Part shown: one piece after another, positions 8,937 through 17,135 of the stretch
Position numbering within the stretch: the stretch's first letter is position 1
Layout: the number at the start of each line of letters is the position of its first letter
Source: JAOUGY01 sp963825585
GTDB taxonomy: Bacteria; Actinomycetota; Acidimicrobiia; Spongiisociales; ZC4RG35
Direction: 5' to 3'
Assembly: GCA_963825585.1 (NCBI GenBank)
Contig: CAWGTX010000001.1
Location: forward strand, 1,000,477-1,064,476
Length of the DNA: 64,000 bases
Program-made: the position numbers and the translations under genes
The notes under the pieces: generated by a model
Databases searched by the model: none
Told to the model about the DNA's origin: nothing
The model's input: only the letters and a program-made list of their open reading frames with translations

Positions 8937-9875
8937 ATGAAGGATCTGCTGCGCATCGCCGATCTGTCCCCCGGTGACATCGAGGTGCTGCTCGATCTCT
9001 CCGACGAACTGAGGACCGACCCATACCGTCACGACCGGCTCTTGGCGGACGAGTCGGTGTTCGCCTATTTCTCCAAACCCTCGACACGCACGCGGGTCTC
9101 CCTGGCGGAGGCAGTCGCACGACTCGGTGGACAGATCCAGTTCTTCGGACCCAACGAACTACAGCTCGGCCGGGGTGAGACCATCGAGGACACCGCCGCG
9201 GTGGTGTCGCGCTACGCCAAGGTGCTGATCATCCGCACCTTCAGCCACACGGAGGTGGCCCGCTTCGCCGGAGCCGCCACCGTGCCGGTGATCAACGCCC
9301 TCACCGACCTCCACCACCCGTGTCAGGCGCTGGCCGACCTCATGACGATCCGGTCGCGACGGGAGAAGCTACGAGGCACCCGGATCGCCTATCTGGGAGC
9401 AGGCAACAACGTTGCCCACAGCCTGATGGAGGCCGGCGCCCTGGTGGGAGCCCACGTGGTGGTTGCCACGCCACCGGCATTCGCACCCGATCCGATCATC
9501 ACGGCCGAGGCCGAACGGTTGGCGGCCCAACAGGGCGGGTCGGTATCTCTCACCGATCACCCCGCCGAGGCCGCGGCGGGCGCTCATGTGGTCTACACCG
9601 ATGTGTGGACGTCGATGGGTGACCCCGAGGACACGGCTCTCGCCCGAACCGCACTCCTTGCGCCGTTCCAGGTGAACGAAGCGCTCTTGGCCAAGGCCGA
9701 CCCCGAAGCGCTGTTCATGCACTGTCTCCCGGCACATCGCAACCAGGAGGTCACCGACCAAGTGATCGACGGCCCCCGGTCGGTGGTGCTCGACCAGGCC
9801 GAGAACCGGCTCCACACCGAACAGGCCCTGATCGTGGCGCTGTTGAGTGGCATGCTCTCAGGGAGCGGGTCATGA
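8937..9875 (+). CDS. arcB: ornithine carbamoyltransferase
   Basis: A 312-residue carbamoyltransferase with both family signatures: the carbamoyl-phosphate loop SKPSTRTR (about 47-53) and HCLPAH near 262. The ornithine-side loop DVWTSMG is also present, which favours ornithine over aspartate or putrescine. ATG at 8937 follows a CTGGAGG site. The stop overlaps the carbamate kinase ATG (ATGA), so the pair should run in the catabolic direction: citrulline plus phosphate to ornithine and carbamoyl phosphate. No arginine deiminase is present in the window. An anabolic argF role is possible but the kinase neighbour argues against it. Confidence 0.87.
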   Translation: MKDLLRIADLSPGDIEVLLDLSDELRTDPYRHDRLLADESVFAYFSKPSTRTRVSLAEAVARLGGQIQFFGPNELQLGRGETIEDTAAVVSRYAKVLIIRTFSHTEVARFAGAATVPVINALTDLHHPCQALADLMTIRSRREKLRGTRIAYLGAGNNVAHSLMEAGALVGAHVVVATPPAFAPDPIITAEAERLAAQQGGSVSLTDHPAEAAAGAHVVYTDVWTSMGDPEDTALARTALLAPFQVNEALLAKADPEALFMHCLPAHRNQEVTDQVIDGPRSVVLDQAENRLHTEQALIVALLSGMLSGSGS

Positions 9876-10795
9876 GGCTCCTGGTCGCACTCGGTGGCAA
9901 CGCTCTCTCTCCCCGTCGGCAACCATTGGAGTTCGACGTGCAGCGCGAGGCGGCCGAACGGGCAGCCCAGGCACTCGCTCCGGTGCTGGCCAGCAATCGG
10001 GTCGTCCTGACCCACGGCAACGGCCCGCAAGTCGGCTTGTTGGCGTTGCAGGGCGCCGCCTTCCAGGACGTGGGGCTCTACCCGCTCGACGTGCTGGTCG
10101 CCGAGACCGAGGGGATGATCGGCTACATCCTCGAGACCGAGATCGACCGGGTCTTCGATGGCGACATCCTCACCATGCTGACACGAACCGTGGTCGACCC
10201 CTCCGACAAGGCGTTCGAGTGGCCCACCAAGCCGATCGGTCCTGTGTACGACGACGTCGACGCAGCCCAGATCATGGCGGGTGAGCATCGTTGGGTGCTG
10301 GCTCAGGACGGCGATGGTGTTCGCCGCGTCGTAGCCTCGCCCGAGCCGCAGGGAATAGTGCAGGCCGACCTGATCGGGCGGCTGGCCGACCAGGGTGTTC
10401 TGGTGATCTGCGCCGGCGGCGGCGGCGTCCCGGTGGTGGATCACGATGGGTGGACGGAAGGCATCGAGGCGGTGGTGGACAAGGACCTGGCCTCGGCGCT
10501 CCTCGCTCAGCTCATCGGCGCCGAGATGTTCCTCAGCCTCACCGACGTACCCGCAGTCGTCGACGGGTGGGGCACCGACGGTGCACGCCACATCAAGCGG
10601 GCGGCGCCTGATCAGATGCGGTCGAGGTCGTTCGCCCCGGGTTCGATGGGACCGAAGGTGGAGGCAGTCTGTCGGTTCGTCGAGGCAACGGGTGGAACGG
10701 CTGCGATCGGTCGTCTCGAGGACGCCGCTGCAGTGGTCGCCGGCACCGCGGGAACGAGAGTGACTCCGGAACCGGGCATCGATTTCTACGACTGA
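9872..10795 (+). CDS. arcC: carbamate kinase
   Basis: A 307-residue amino-acid-kinase-fold enzyme. It opens with the phosphate-binding strand LLVALGGNAL, has VLTHGNGPQVG near 46-56, ICAGGGGVPV near 173-183 and the C-terminal GSMGPKVEA motif of carbamate kinase. It makes ATP from carbamoyl phosphate and ADP and releases carbamate. Start and arcB stop overlap by four bases. With the divergent permease it forms a short ATP-yielding ureido pathway. Confidence 0.9.
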   Translation: MRLLVALGGNALSPRRQPLEFDVQREAAERAAQALAPVLASNRVVLTHGNGPQVGLLALQGAAFQDVGLYPLDVLVAETEGMIGYILETEIDRVFDGDILTMLTRTVVDPSDKAFEWPTKPIGPVYDDVDAAQIMAGEHRWVLAQDGDGVRRVVASPEPQGIVQADLIGRLADQGVLVICAGGGGVPVVDHDGWTEGIEAVVDKDLASALLAQLIGAEMFLSLTDVPAVVDGWGTDGARHIKRAAPDQMRSRSFAPGSMGPKVEAVCRFVEATGGTAAIGRLEDAAAVVAGTAGTRVTPEPGIDFYD

Positions 10796-10845
10796 GCGAT
10801 GGTCTGTTCGTCTGCCGAACCCTCGCGGCAGTGAAACGGTCCCAG

Positions 10846-10888
10846 ACCGGCCCGGTGCGGGGCTCGATCGAGGAGCGTCGGGGCCGGT
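10846..10888 (+). terminator. possible hairpin after arcC
   Basis: Eight-base complementary arms (ACCGGCCC and GGGCCGGT) enclose a GC-rich loop with further partial pairing, about 50 bases past the arcC stop and before a convergent gene. No U-tract. Moderate support only. Confidence 0.3.
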
Positions 10889-10918
10889 GGTCGGCGGCGA
10901 CACACGAGGTCTGGGTGG

Positions 10919-11311
10919 TCAAGCGGCGAAGAATTCATCGATGGCATGGCTGTCCGGCCGATGAAACGTCTTCACGATCTTGCCGTCGTGGATCTCGTGG
11001 GCCAGAACCTCGACGCAGTCCAGGGTTCGACCGGCGTTGAAAGCCGTCACTCGTTGCACGTGTGCCGCACCGTTGTCGCTGGCGAGCACGTCGAGAACGT
11101 CGAGTGACAGGGTTCCGCCCGACAACTGGTGGGCCCGGGCGAGGAAGCCGACGATTTCATCCGGCCCGTGATAGGTGCCGGCCAGGATTCCCCGGCCGGG
11201 TAGGTGCCACTCGGCGTCGGCGGCGAAACAGCTCGCAACCGTGTCGAGGTCGCCCCGACCGAATGCTCCGACCAATGCGTGAATGAGTTGCTCGTTGGTG
11301 GTGGTGCTCAT
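10919..11311 (-). CDS. SnoaL-like / NTF2-fold protein
   Basis: A 130-residue protein of the SnoaL/ketosteroid-isomerase-like NTF2 fold: an N-terminal helix ending in FGRGDLDTVASCFAADAEWHLPG, then strands with GPDEIVGFLAR and a C-terminal sheet. Members are isomerases, hydrolases or binding proteins and the substrate cannot be inferred. ATG at 11311 has a GAGGAGGAC site upstream. It lies just downstream of the DinB-like gene on the same strand and may share the PadR-controlled promoter region around 12,000. Confidence 0.72.
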   Translation of the reverse strand: MSTTTNEQLIHALVGAFGRGDLDTVASCFAADAEWHLPGRGILAGTYHGPDEIVGFLARAHQLSGGTLSLDVLDVLASDNGAAHVQRVTAFNAGRTLDCVEVLAHEIHDGKIVKTFHRPDSHAIDEFFAA

Positions 11312-11352
11312 GGTTGTCCTCCTCGCTGTGTGTGCCGACGCTTCGCCCGGGA

Positions 11353-11944
11353 TCATGGCTTTCGTCCCGTGAAGGCGACGAGCCGCTCGGTCGGGGTGGC
11401 GGTGGCGGGCACCGTCACCTCCGGATCGAAGACCGGGATGCGACCGCCAGGGCGCCTTCAGGTCGGGGTCGATGACCGGACGGAGAGTGGCTTCGGCCTG
11501 TTCGACGTACTCCTTGGGGATGTCGCCGCCTCGCCCGATCGCAGTGGCGAGGTCCCAACCGTGGACGGTCAGGTCGGCGAGTGCGACCGCCAGAGCGGCG
11601 CGGCCCGGGATGGCGCCGATGGGTAGGACCACCGTTCGGTCCGCCACGCCTGGTGAGGCGAAGCCGGCCCTTGCCACACCGCAAGCCTGGTCGTAGGCGG
11701 CCAGCGCGTCGTCGCCCAGCAGATCCACCTCGGGGTCGCCCTCCGGCAACTCGCCGCCGCCCGCCACGGTGCCGAACATGAGCATCCCTCCGACGATGTG
11801 CCCGGTGAGGTCTCGTACAGACCACTCCTCGCAGGGCGTCGCCATGTTCCACTGGTGAGGTCCGATACCTTCGATGAAGCCTCGGATACGGGCCATGTTC
11901 GCCTGATAGAGGTCGAGCATCGCCTGGTGTTGCTCGTCGTTCAC
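11353..11944 (-). pseudogene. TIGR03086/maleylpyruvate-isomerase-like (DinB-fold) gene with a frameshift
   Basis: The first ~165 codons give a typical mycothiol-dependent maleylpyruvate isomerase-like DinB protein (NMATPCEEWSVRDLTGH metal-binding helix, ALADLTVHGWDLATAIGR). Near 11,425-11,465 the frame shifts: the expected family C-terminus (VFDPEVTVPATATPTERLVAFTGR) continues one frame away to a TGA at 11,353-11,355. GTG at 11944 has a GAGGAG site. Either a one-base sequencing error or a recent inactivation. It is divergent from the padR-type gene with the operator between, so PadR control is likely. Confidence 0.7.
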
Positions 11945-11977
11945 GCTCGTGCTCCTCGTTCCTCTGGCAGGAACGTT

Positions 11978-12017
11978 TCCTGCACTCTGCAGGAAGGTAA
12001 TACTGCAAAGTGCAGGA
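11978..12017. promoter_or_regulatory. 14-bp imperfect inverted repeat, likely PadR operator
   Basis: TCCTGCACTCTGCA and TGCAAAGTGCAGGA are inverted copies with one mismatch, separated by 12 bases, in the gap between the divergent DinB-like and PadR-type genes. A further CAGGA/TCCTG palindrome lies just left (about 11,968-11,982). Position and symmetry fit a dimeric repressor controlling both promoters. Confidence 0.6.
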
Positions 12018-12039
12018 GTCAAGAGGTATCGTCGGGCAG

Positions 12040-12702
12040 ATGGACGAAATCGAGCTCTCGACCACCTCGCATTTCCTGCTGGCCCTCCTCGGATTGGGCA
12101 CGTGGTCGGCGTACGAACTCACAGAGCAGATGAAGCGGGGGTTCCAGTACATCTGGCCGCGGGCCGAGCGAGCCTTCTACTACGAGGCCAAACGGCTCGC
12201 CGAACACGGCTTCGCCCACGCGGTCGACTCCCCGGTCGGCGGTCGGCCCCGCGTGGTGTACACGATCACACCCAAAGGCCTCGAGGCGCTCACCGCGTGG
12301 CTGGCCGACCGAGAGCCCGAGCCGACCCGGCTCGAGTCCGAGGTCCTCGGTCGCCTGTTCTTTTCGGAATATGGAAACGTAGACGACCTCCGGGCGGCCG
12401 CCACTGCTGTCGTCGCCGACGGGGCGGCAGTGCTCGAGGTCGTCCAACGTCGCAGCCGGGTCTACCTCGGGCAGGGGACCGAGTTCCCGCAACGTCTCCA
12501 CATGATCGCCATCGCCGGCCGATTTCTCGCCGACTACGGGCTCATGCTCGCCCGATACGGGAGCTGGGTTCTCGACGTGACGGCAACGTGGACCGACACC
12601 GCCGCCGACGGCAAGACCGCCGCTGCCCTCGAGATCTTCGAGGTGATCGAGCGCGAGTCGACCGCAGAGCTGGCTCGTCTCGCCCCTCTCCTCGACCGCT
12701 GA
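12040..12702 (+). CDS. PadR-family transcriptional regulator
   Basis: A 220-residue PadR-type repressor. Residues ~8-85 form the winged helix (FLLALLGLGTWSAYELTEQM, then FYYEAKRLAEHGF and the wing GRPRVVYTITPKGLEAL); the remaining ~130 residues are the helical dimerisation and ligand region of the longer PadR subclass. An upstream in-frame GTG at 12,010 would start inside the operator repeat, so ATG at 12,040 is preferred. It probably represses itself and the divergent DinB-like/SnoaL-like genes; the inducer is unknown. Confidence 0.85.
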   Translation: MDEIELSTTSHFLLALLGLGTWSAYELTEQMKRGFQYIWPRAERAFYYEAKRLAEHGFAHAVDSPVGGRPRVVYTITPKGLEALTAWLADREPEPTRLESEVLGRLFFSEYGNVDDLRAAATAVVADGAAVLEVVQRRSRVYLGQGTEFPQRLHMIAIAGRFLADYGLMLARYGSWVLDVTATWTDTAADGKTAAALEIFEVIERESTAELARLAPLLDR

Positions 12703-12877
12703 ATCGCCGAAGCCATTCCCCCGGCACGTTTCGACATCCGCTGCGTATTCGGGATCGTCCGTGCCCCGGAAGCGCCGAGCTCGGTCGGCAGCCCCACGGG
12801 CGTCGCTCGTCGAGTCCAATGTCCGCTTCGTCGCCTCGATCGGTCTCGCATGCGACGCTGCGAAACGATGTTCTCGC

Positions 12878-13486
12878 TCACGTTCCCCGTCGCCGCAGCG
12901 CGGCCAGATATGCCTCACCCCGCCGGGACAGCCGGTACCCAACGGGGAAACTGACGGTCAGCCCGAGATTCTTCAGCTTGCGCACATCCAGCTTGAAGGG
13001 CTGGGTTTCGCGCCCCAGCATCTGAGCGAGGTCCGGGGCCCGGCGTTCCGGGTTCGCCTGGATCGTCTCGAGACTTGCCAGTGTCCACGGGCCGCCCCGG
13101 GAGGCGCGGTCGAGGCGTTCCAGCCGGGCCGAGATCGTGGCGATGTCCTCGGGGAGGAGCGAGTCGTCGTTGGCGAGCTCTGTGCGCGGGTCGGGCTCTG
13201 CCAGGTGGTGGAACTCGATCCGGAACACCGGCTGCCCCTCTTCGCCTCGTAGGTCGCCGATGAGCGCTGCCGCGTCGGCGTATCCGGCGCGGTGCGCATC
13301 GGTATCCGAGATCTGTTCGGTCATGACCTCTTCCACCGTGTCGATCGCCAGTCGCCCGGCCGCTGTTCGATAGATCCGTCCGGGCAGGACCCGTGACCGC
13401 TCCCAACGCCGGAATGTCATGGTCACCTCGCCCCGTTCGATCGGTGCCCAGAACCGCTTCGGTATCAGCATGGACCCATTGTGCAC
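12878..13486 (-). CDS. ASCH-domain (PUA-like) protein
   Basis: A ~200-residue protein whose first half is an ASCH domain: FWAPIERGEVTMTFRRWERSRVLPG then a conserved TAAGRLAIDTVEEV strand. ASCH domains are PUA-like RNA- or nucleotide-binding folds, some with ribonuclease or amidohydrolase activity. The second half (about 100-200) has helices and a basic C-terminus ending in a winged-helix-like YRLSRRGEAYLAAL. Start is uncertain between GTG at 13,486 and ATG at 13,471; neither has a strong ribosome site. No clear functional link to the divergent arsenic operon. Confidence 0.68.
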   Translation of the reverse strand: MHNGSMLIPKRFWAPIERGEVTMTFRRWERSRVLPGRIYRTAAGRLAIDTVEEVMTEQISDTDAHRAGYADAAALIGDLRGEEGQPVFRIEFHHLAEPDPRTELANDDSLLPEDIATISARLERLDRASRGGPWTLASLETIQANPERRAPDLAQMLGRETQPFKLDVRKLKNLGLTVSFPVGYRLSRRGEAYLAALRRRGT

Positions 13487-13535
13487 TGGGATCGTGACTG
13501 CTTCGGATCTCCGTTCGGGCCAATTTGCTCAACAG

Positions 13536-13552
13536 ACTATTGAGGTAATAGT
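13536..13552. promoter_or_regulatory. ArsR-type operator palindrome
   Basis: ACTATT-N5-AATAGT, a perfect 6-bp inverted repeat eight bases upstream of the GTG that begins the ArsR-ArsC gene. AT-rich imperfect palindromes at this position are the usual ArsR/SmtB binding sites, so the protein likely represses its own operon until arsenite binds. Confidence 0.65.
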
Positions 13553-13560
13553 GTCGCCGC

Positions 13561-14215
13561 GTGCAACACAACGAACGGGTTCGCGTTCACGCCGCCCTCG
13601 GCGATGAGCACAGGTTGGCGATGGTCGACGCCCTCGCCGTCGGCGACAGGACCCCCGGCGACCTCGCCCAGGAGCTGGGGCTTGCCGACCAACCTCTTCG
13701 CCCATCACGTGAAGGTCCTCGAAGACGCAGGTCTGATCGAGCGACGGATCTCGGAGGGCGACCACCGCCGACGCTACCTGGTCCTGCGTCACGTCACCCT
13801 TCGAGCTGCCGGGGTGACGCCGGTTCTCCTTCCGCAACGGGCGGTGTTCGTGTGCACGCACAATTCGGCCCGCTCGCAGTACGCCGCCGCCGCCTACTCG
13901 CGGATCACCGGCGAGCCGACGGCCAGCGCCGGAACGCGCCCGGCAGCGCGTGTGCACCCGTTGGCTGTGGAGGTGGCTGCCGAACGGGGACTGGACCTGT
14001 CCCGATGCGAGCCGGCCGGCTACGACACACTCGACGGTGACTTCGATGTGGTGATCTCGGTCTGCGATCGGGCCGGAGAGGCCGACACCCTTCCCGCCGG
14101 ACCACACGTCCACTGGTCGGTACCCGATCCGGTGGCGAAAGGCGAGATCGACGCCTTCCGGCGGGCATTCGACGACCTCGATCGGCGGCTCTCGGCGTTG
14201 GCCGGTCCCGAATGA
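13561..14215 (+). pseudogene. ArsR-ArsC fusion (arsenic repressor plus arsenate reductase) with a frameshift
   Basis: Codons from GTG 13,561 encode an ArsR winged helix (HAALGDEHRLAMVDALAVGDRTPGDLAQELGL). Near 13,684, in a GGGGCTTG run, the frame moves by one base and continues as TNLFAHHVKVLEDAGLIERR, the rest of the helix-turn-helix, followed by a low-molecular-weight phosphatase-like arsenate reductase (FVCTHNSARSQYA, the CX5R loop, then VVISVCDRAGE). Fused ArsR-ArsC proteins are known in actinobacteria. The single-base shift leaves all catalytic residues intact and may be a sequencing error; otherwise the DNA-binding half is lost. The stop overlaps the aquaporin ATG (ATGA). Confidence 0.78.
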
Positions 14216-14874
14216 AGCGGGAACTCCTAGCCGAAGCGCTCGGAACCGGCCTGCTGTTGTTCCTCGTGGTCGGTAGCGGCATCTCGGCCCAGCGTCTGGC
14301 ACTCGACCCTGGCCTGGCCCTCTTCGCCCATGCGGTAGTCGTGGGAGCCGGACTGAGCGTGTTGATCGTGGTGTTCGGGCCCATCTCGGGTGCCCACTTC
14401 AACCCCGTGGTGACGCTGGCGCTGTGGCAGGCACGCATCATCGGGCCGGCGGCGGTGCTGCCCTACATCGCCGCCCAGATCGGGGGAGCCGTGGTGGGCG
14501 TGGTGCTCGCCAACATCAGTTTCTCGGTCGGGGCCGTCTCGATCTCCGACACGGAGCGGATCTCGGTGGGGACCGGCATCTCCGAGGTCGTGGTCACCTT
14601 CGTGCTTCTGCTGCTGATCCTGGTTCTGATCAGGATCGGGCGGACCTCGATGGTGGCTCCGGCCGTGGGGGCCTGGGTGGCGGCTGCCATCTTCGGTACG
14701 GCCTCGGCCGCCTTCGCCAACCCGGCGGTGAGCGTCTCGCGCATGCTCACCGACACCTACACCGGCATCGACCCGGCCTCGGTTCCCGGTTTCGTTGCGG
14801 CTCAGTTGATCGGTGCGGCACTGGCCGTCGGTGCCGCCGCAGTGCTACGACCCACACGAGAGGAGATCACATGA
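14212..14874 (+). CDS. aquaporin/aquaglyceroporin-family channel in arsenic operon
   Basis: A 220-residue MIP-family channel with six transmembrane helices and two half-helix loops: SGAHFNPVVTLAL near 62-74 and a second loop FANPAVSVSR near 164-173. The first NPA box is changed to NPV. In Sinorhizobium meliloti the aquaglyceroporin AqpS takes the place of an arsenite pump, letting arsenite flow out after ArsC reduction; the operon position here (arsR-arsC fusion, channel, arsC) suggests the same. The gene overlaps both neighbours by four bases. Confidence 0.83.
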   Translation: MKRELLAEALGTGLLLFLVVGSGISAQRLALDPGLALFAHAVVVGAGLSVLIVVFGPISGAHFNPVVTLALWQARIIGPAAVLPYIAAQIGGAVVGVVLANISFSVGAVSISDTERISVGTGISEVVVTFVLLLLILVLIRIGRTSMVAPAVGAWVAAAIFGTASAAFANPAVSVSRMLTDTYTGIDPASVPGFVAAQLIGAALAVGAAAVLRPTREEIT

Positions 14875-15515
14875 CCACGGTCACGCTGACCACCGAGCAG
14901 CAGTTGCAGATCCGCCAGGCCGCTGAACGGCTCAAGCGGGAGTTCGACGGAGCCCTCAACGCCGAGACCATTCAGCGCTTCATGACCGATTCGCTCGAGG
15001 TTCTCCTGCCCAGGGCACGGACGGCCCAGTGGATTCCGCTGCTGGCCGAACGCTTCGCACGCGATCGCCTACGGGCGCTGGTGCGGCTGGAGGGCGGGGC
15101 GGAGACCACTACTCCCGGGGTCCTCTTCCTGTGCGTTCACAACGCCGGGCGCTCGCAGATGGCGGCCGGCTGGATGCGCAAGCTCGCTGGTGACGACGTT
15201 GCCGTCTTCTCGGGTGGGTCCGAGCCGGCCGAGTCGATCAACCAGGCGGCGGTGCAGGTGATGGCCGAGGTCGGCGTTGACATCTCCGCCGAGCTGCCGC
15301 AGCCGTGGTCCGACGAGATCGTGCGGGCCGCCGACGTCGTCGTGACCATGGGTTGTGGCGACGCCTGTCCCGTGTTCCCCGGTAAGCGGTATGTCGACTG
15401 GGAACTCGACGATCCCGCCGGCAAGAGTGTCGACGATGTCCGTCCCATCCGCGACGACATCGAGTCCCGGGTGCGGGGGTTGCTGTCCGAGTTGGGCGTC
15501 ACCCCGAAGGCCTGA
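14871..15515 (+). CDS. arsC: arsenate reductase ArsC with N-terminal helical domain
   Basis: A 214-residue protein. The C-terminal ~135 residues are an LMW-phosphatase-fold arsenate reductase with the catalytic loop CVHNAGRSQMA and the second-cysteine region VVTMGCGDACPVFPGKRYVDW, as in mycothiol- or thioredoxin-coupled enzymes. The first ~80 residues form a helical domain rich in Arg and Glu, of a kind seen on some actinobacterial ArsC proteins. It reduces arsenate to arsenite in the cytoplasm. ATG overlaps the aquaporin stop; the operon ends at the hairpin 15,521-15,567. Confidence 0.88.
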   Translation: MTTVTLTTEQQLQIRQAAERLKREFDGALNAETIQRFMTDSLEVLLPRARTAQWIPLLAERFARDRLRALVRLEGGAETTTPGVLFLCVHNAGRSQMAAGWMRKLAGDDVAVFSGGSEPAESINQAAVQVMAEVGVDISAELPQPWSDEIVRAADVVVTMGCGDACPVFPGKRYVDWELDDPAGKSVDDVRPIRDDIESRVRGLLSELGVTPKA

Positions 15516-15520
15516 ACGGG

Positions 15521-15567
15521 GTCTGTGTGCACGAGCGGGCGCTTTGCGCCCGGAGATGCACACAGAC
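15521..15567. terminator. long hairpin between arsC and aldehyde dehydrogenase
   Basis: Outer 11-bp arms (GTCTGTGTGCA and complement) and an inner GGGCGC-TTT-GCGCCC stem form one long hairpin between two convergent genes. It lies five bases past the arsC stop and five bases from the dehydrogenase stop, so it can terminate both. Confidence 0.75.
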
Positions 15568-15571
15568 GCCG

Positions 15572-17023
15572 TCAGGACGGACGGAACCCGTCCGGCGCGA
15601 CGATAGGGGCGTGTTTCAGCATCACGTGCTTGCCGACCGTGTGCGCCAGCACGGACTCCTCGCTCATGTCCTTGCCGAACCCCGACTGCTTGAACCCGCC
15701 GTGAGGCATCTCCGATGCGATGGGGAGATGATCGTTCACCCACACCGCTCCGAAGTCGAGCCGGTCGCTCACGCGCAGCGCCCGCCCCACGTCCGATGTC
15801 CACACCGACCCGGCCAAACCGAACCGGACATCGTTGGCCAACCGCACGGCTTCTTCTTCCCCGTCGAATGGCAGTACAACCAGGACCGGGCCGAACACCT
15901 CGTCCTGCACCAACTCCGAGCGCTGGTCGGCGTCGACGATCACGGCCGGAGTGAAGTAGAACCCTGGCCCTTCGGGCTCGTCGCCGCCGGTCACCACCCG
16001 GGCGCCGTCGGCCTCCGCCCGCCGTACGAAGCCCGACACATGGCGCCGATGCTCGGCTGACACCAGCGGTCCGATGTCGCTGGCGGCATCGAACGGATCG
16101 CCCACCCGGATCCTACCGACAGCCTCGGCGAGTGCATCGACGGCGTCGTCGAAAGCGGCGCGTTCGACATAGACGCGGGTGGCGGCGGTGCAGTCCTGTC
16201 CGCTGTTGTATGTGGCCCCGAGCGCCGCCCCTCCGGCCATTGCCGCGATGTCGGCGTCGGCAAAGACCACCACCGGTGCCTTGCCACCGAGCTCCAAGTG
16301 CATCCGTTTGAGGGTGGCCGCTCCCGCAGCCATCACACGTTTGCCGGTCTCGGTGGACCCGGTGAGTGAGATCATCGCCACATCGGGGTGCGCGACCAGT
16401 GCCCGCCCCGCCTCGTCGCCACCGGTCACCACACTCAAGACACCGGCAGGAACCCCTGCCTCCGACGCCAACCGGGCCAGCATCACCGACGTCCGTGGGG
16501 TGTTGGGCGCCGGTTTCAGCACCACGGTGCATCCGGCCGCCAGCGCCGGACCCACCTTCCAGGCGGCCATGATGAGTGGGAAGTTCCACGGAGCTATGGC
16601 GCCGACGACGCCCACCGGGTAGCGCCGGACCATCGAGGTGTATCCCCGGGAGAACTCGCCGGCAGCGGTGCCGTTGATCGATCGGGCGGCTCCGGCGAAG
16701 AAGCGCAGGTTGTCCACCAGGAACGGGATCTCCCCTTCGATCATGGTGGCATAGGGGCGGCCGGTGTCCTCGACTTCGAGGGTGGCCAGTTCTGCCGCAG
16801 TGGCTTCCACCAGATCGGCCAGCCGCAGCAGCATCGCCGCCCGTTCCGACGGCGTCGTGTCCCGCCAAGGCCCGCTCGACGCCGCCCGGGCTGCCGCCAC
16901 CGCCATGTCGACCGAGCGGGCACCGCCTTCTGTCATCGTGGCGTGGGGTTGCCCTGTGGCCGGATTGACCAATTCCCGGGTTCCGTCCCCGCTCGACCAA
17001 CCGCCGTCGATCCACATGTCCAT
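15572..17023 (-). CDS. NAD-dependent aldehyde dehydrogenase, gamma-aminobutyraldehyde type
   Basis: A 483-residue ALDH-superfamily enzyme. It shows WNFPLIMAAWK (cofactor site), LELGGKAPVVVFADAD (general-base Glu) and NSGQDCTAATRVYV (catalytic Cys). The QDCTAATR form is typical of gamma-aminobutyraldehyde dehydrogenases (PatD/YdcW), which turn 4-aminobutanal from putrescine into GABA. ATG at 17,023 has a CTGGAGGTG site; the longer frame adds 71 atypical residues. The polyamine importer at 2-5.8 kb and gabT at 31.6-32.9 kb would complete uptake and use. Betaine-aldehyde activity is an alternative. Confidence 0.82.
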   Translation of the reverse strand: MDMWIDGGWSSGDGTRELVNPATGQPHATMTEGGARSVDMAVAAARAASSGPWRDTTPSERAAMLLRLADLVEATAAELATLEVEDTGRPYATMIEGEIPFLVDNLRFFAGAARSINGTAAGEFSRGYTSMVRRYPVGVVGAIAPWNFPLIMAAWKVGPALAAGCTVVLKPAPNTPRTSVMLARLASEAGVPAGVLSVVTGGDEAGRALVAHPDVAMISLTGSTETGKRVMAAGAATLKRMHLELGGKAPVVVFADADIAAMAGGAALGATYNSGQDCTAATRVYVERAAFDDAVDALAEAVGRIRVGDPFDAASDIGPLVSAEHRRHVSGFVRRAEADGARVVTGGDEPEGPGFYFTPAVIVDADQRSELVQDEVFGPVLVVLPFDGEEEAVRLANDVRFGLAGSVWTSDVGRALRVSDRLDFGAVWVNDHLPIASEMPHGGFKQSGFGKDMSEESVLAHTVGKHVMLKHAPIVAPDGFRPS

Positions 17024-17135
17024 GAGCCGCACCTCCAGGCCGGGAGGGTAACGAGGAGCGTCAGACCGTGGGATCGGTCCGCCGGTCGCCGCCGCTCGTC
17101 GGTTCTCGTCGTTTCGCCCGGGTACCGTGAGCCCG

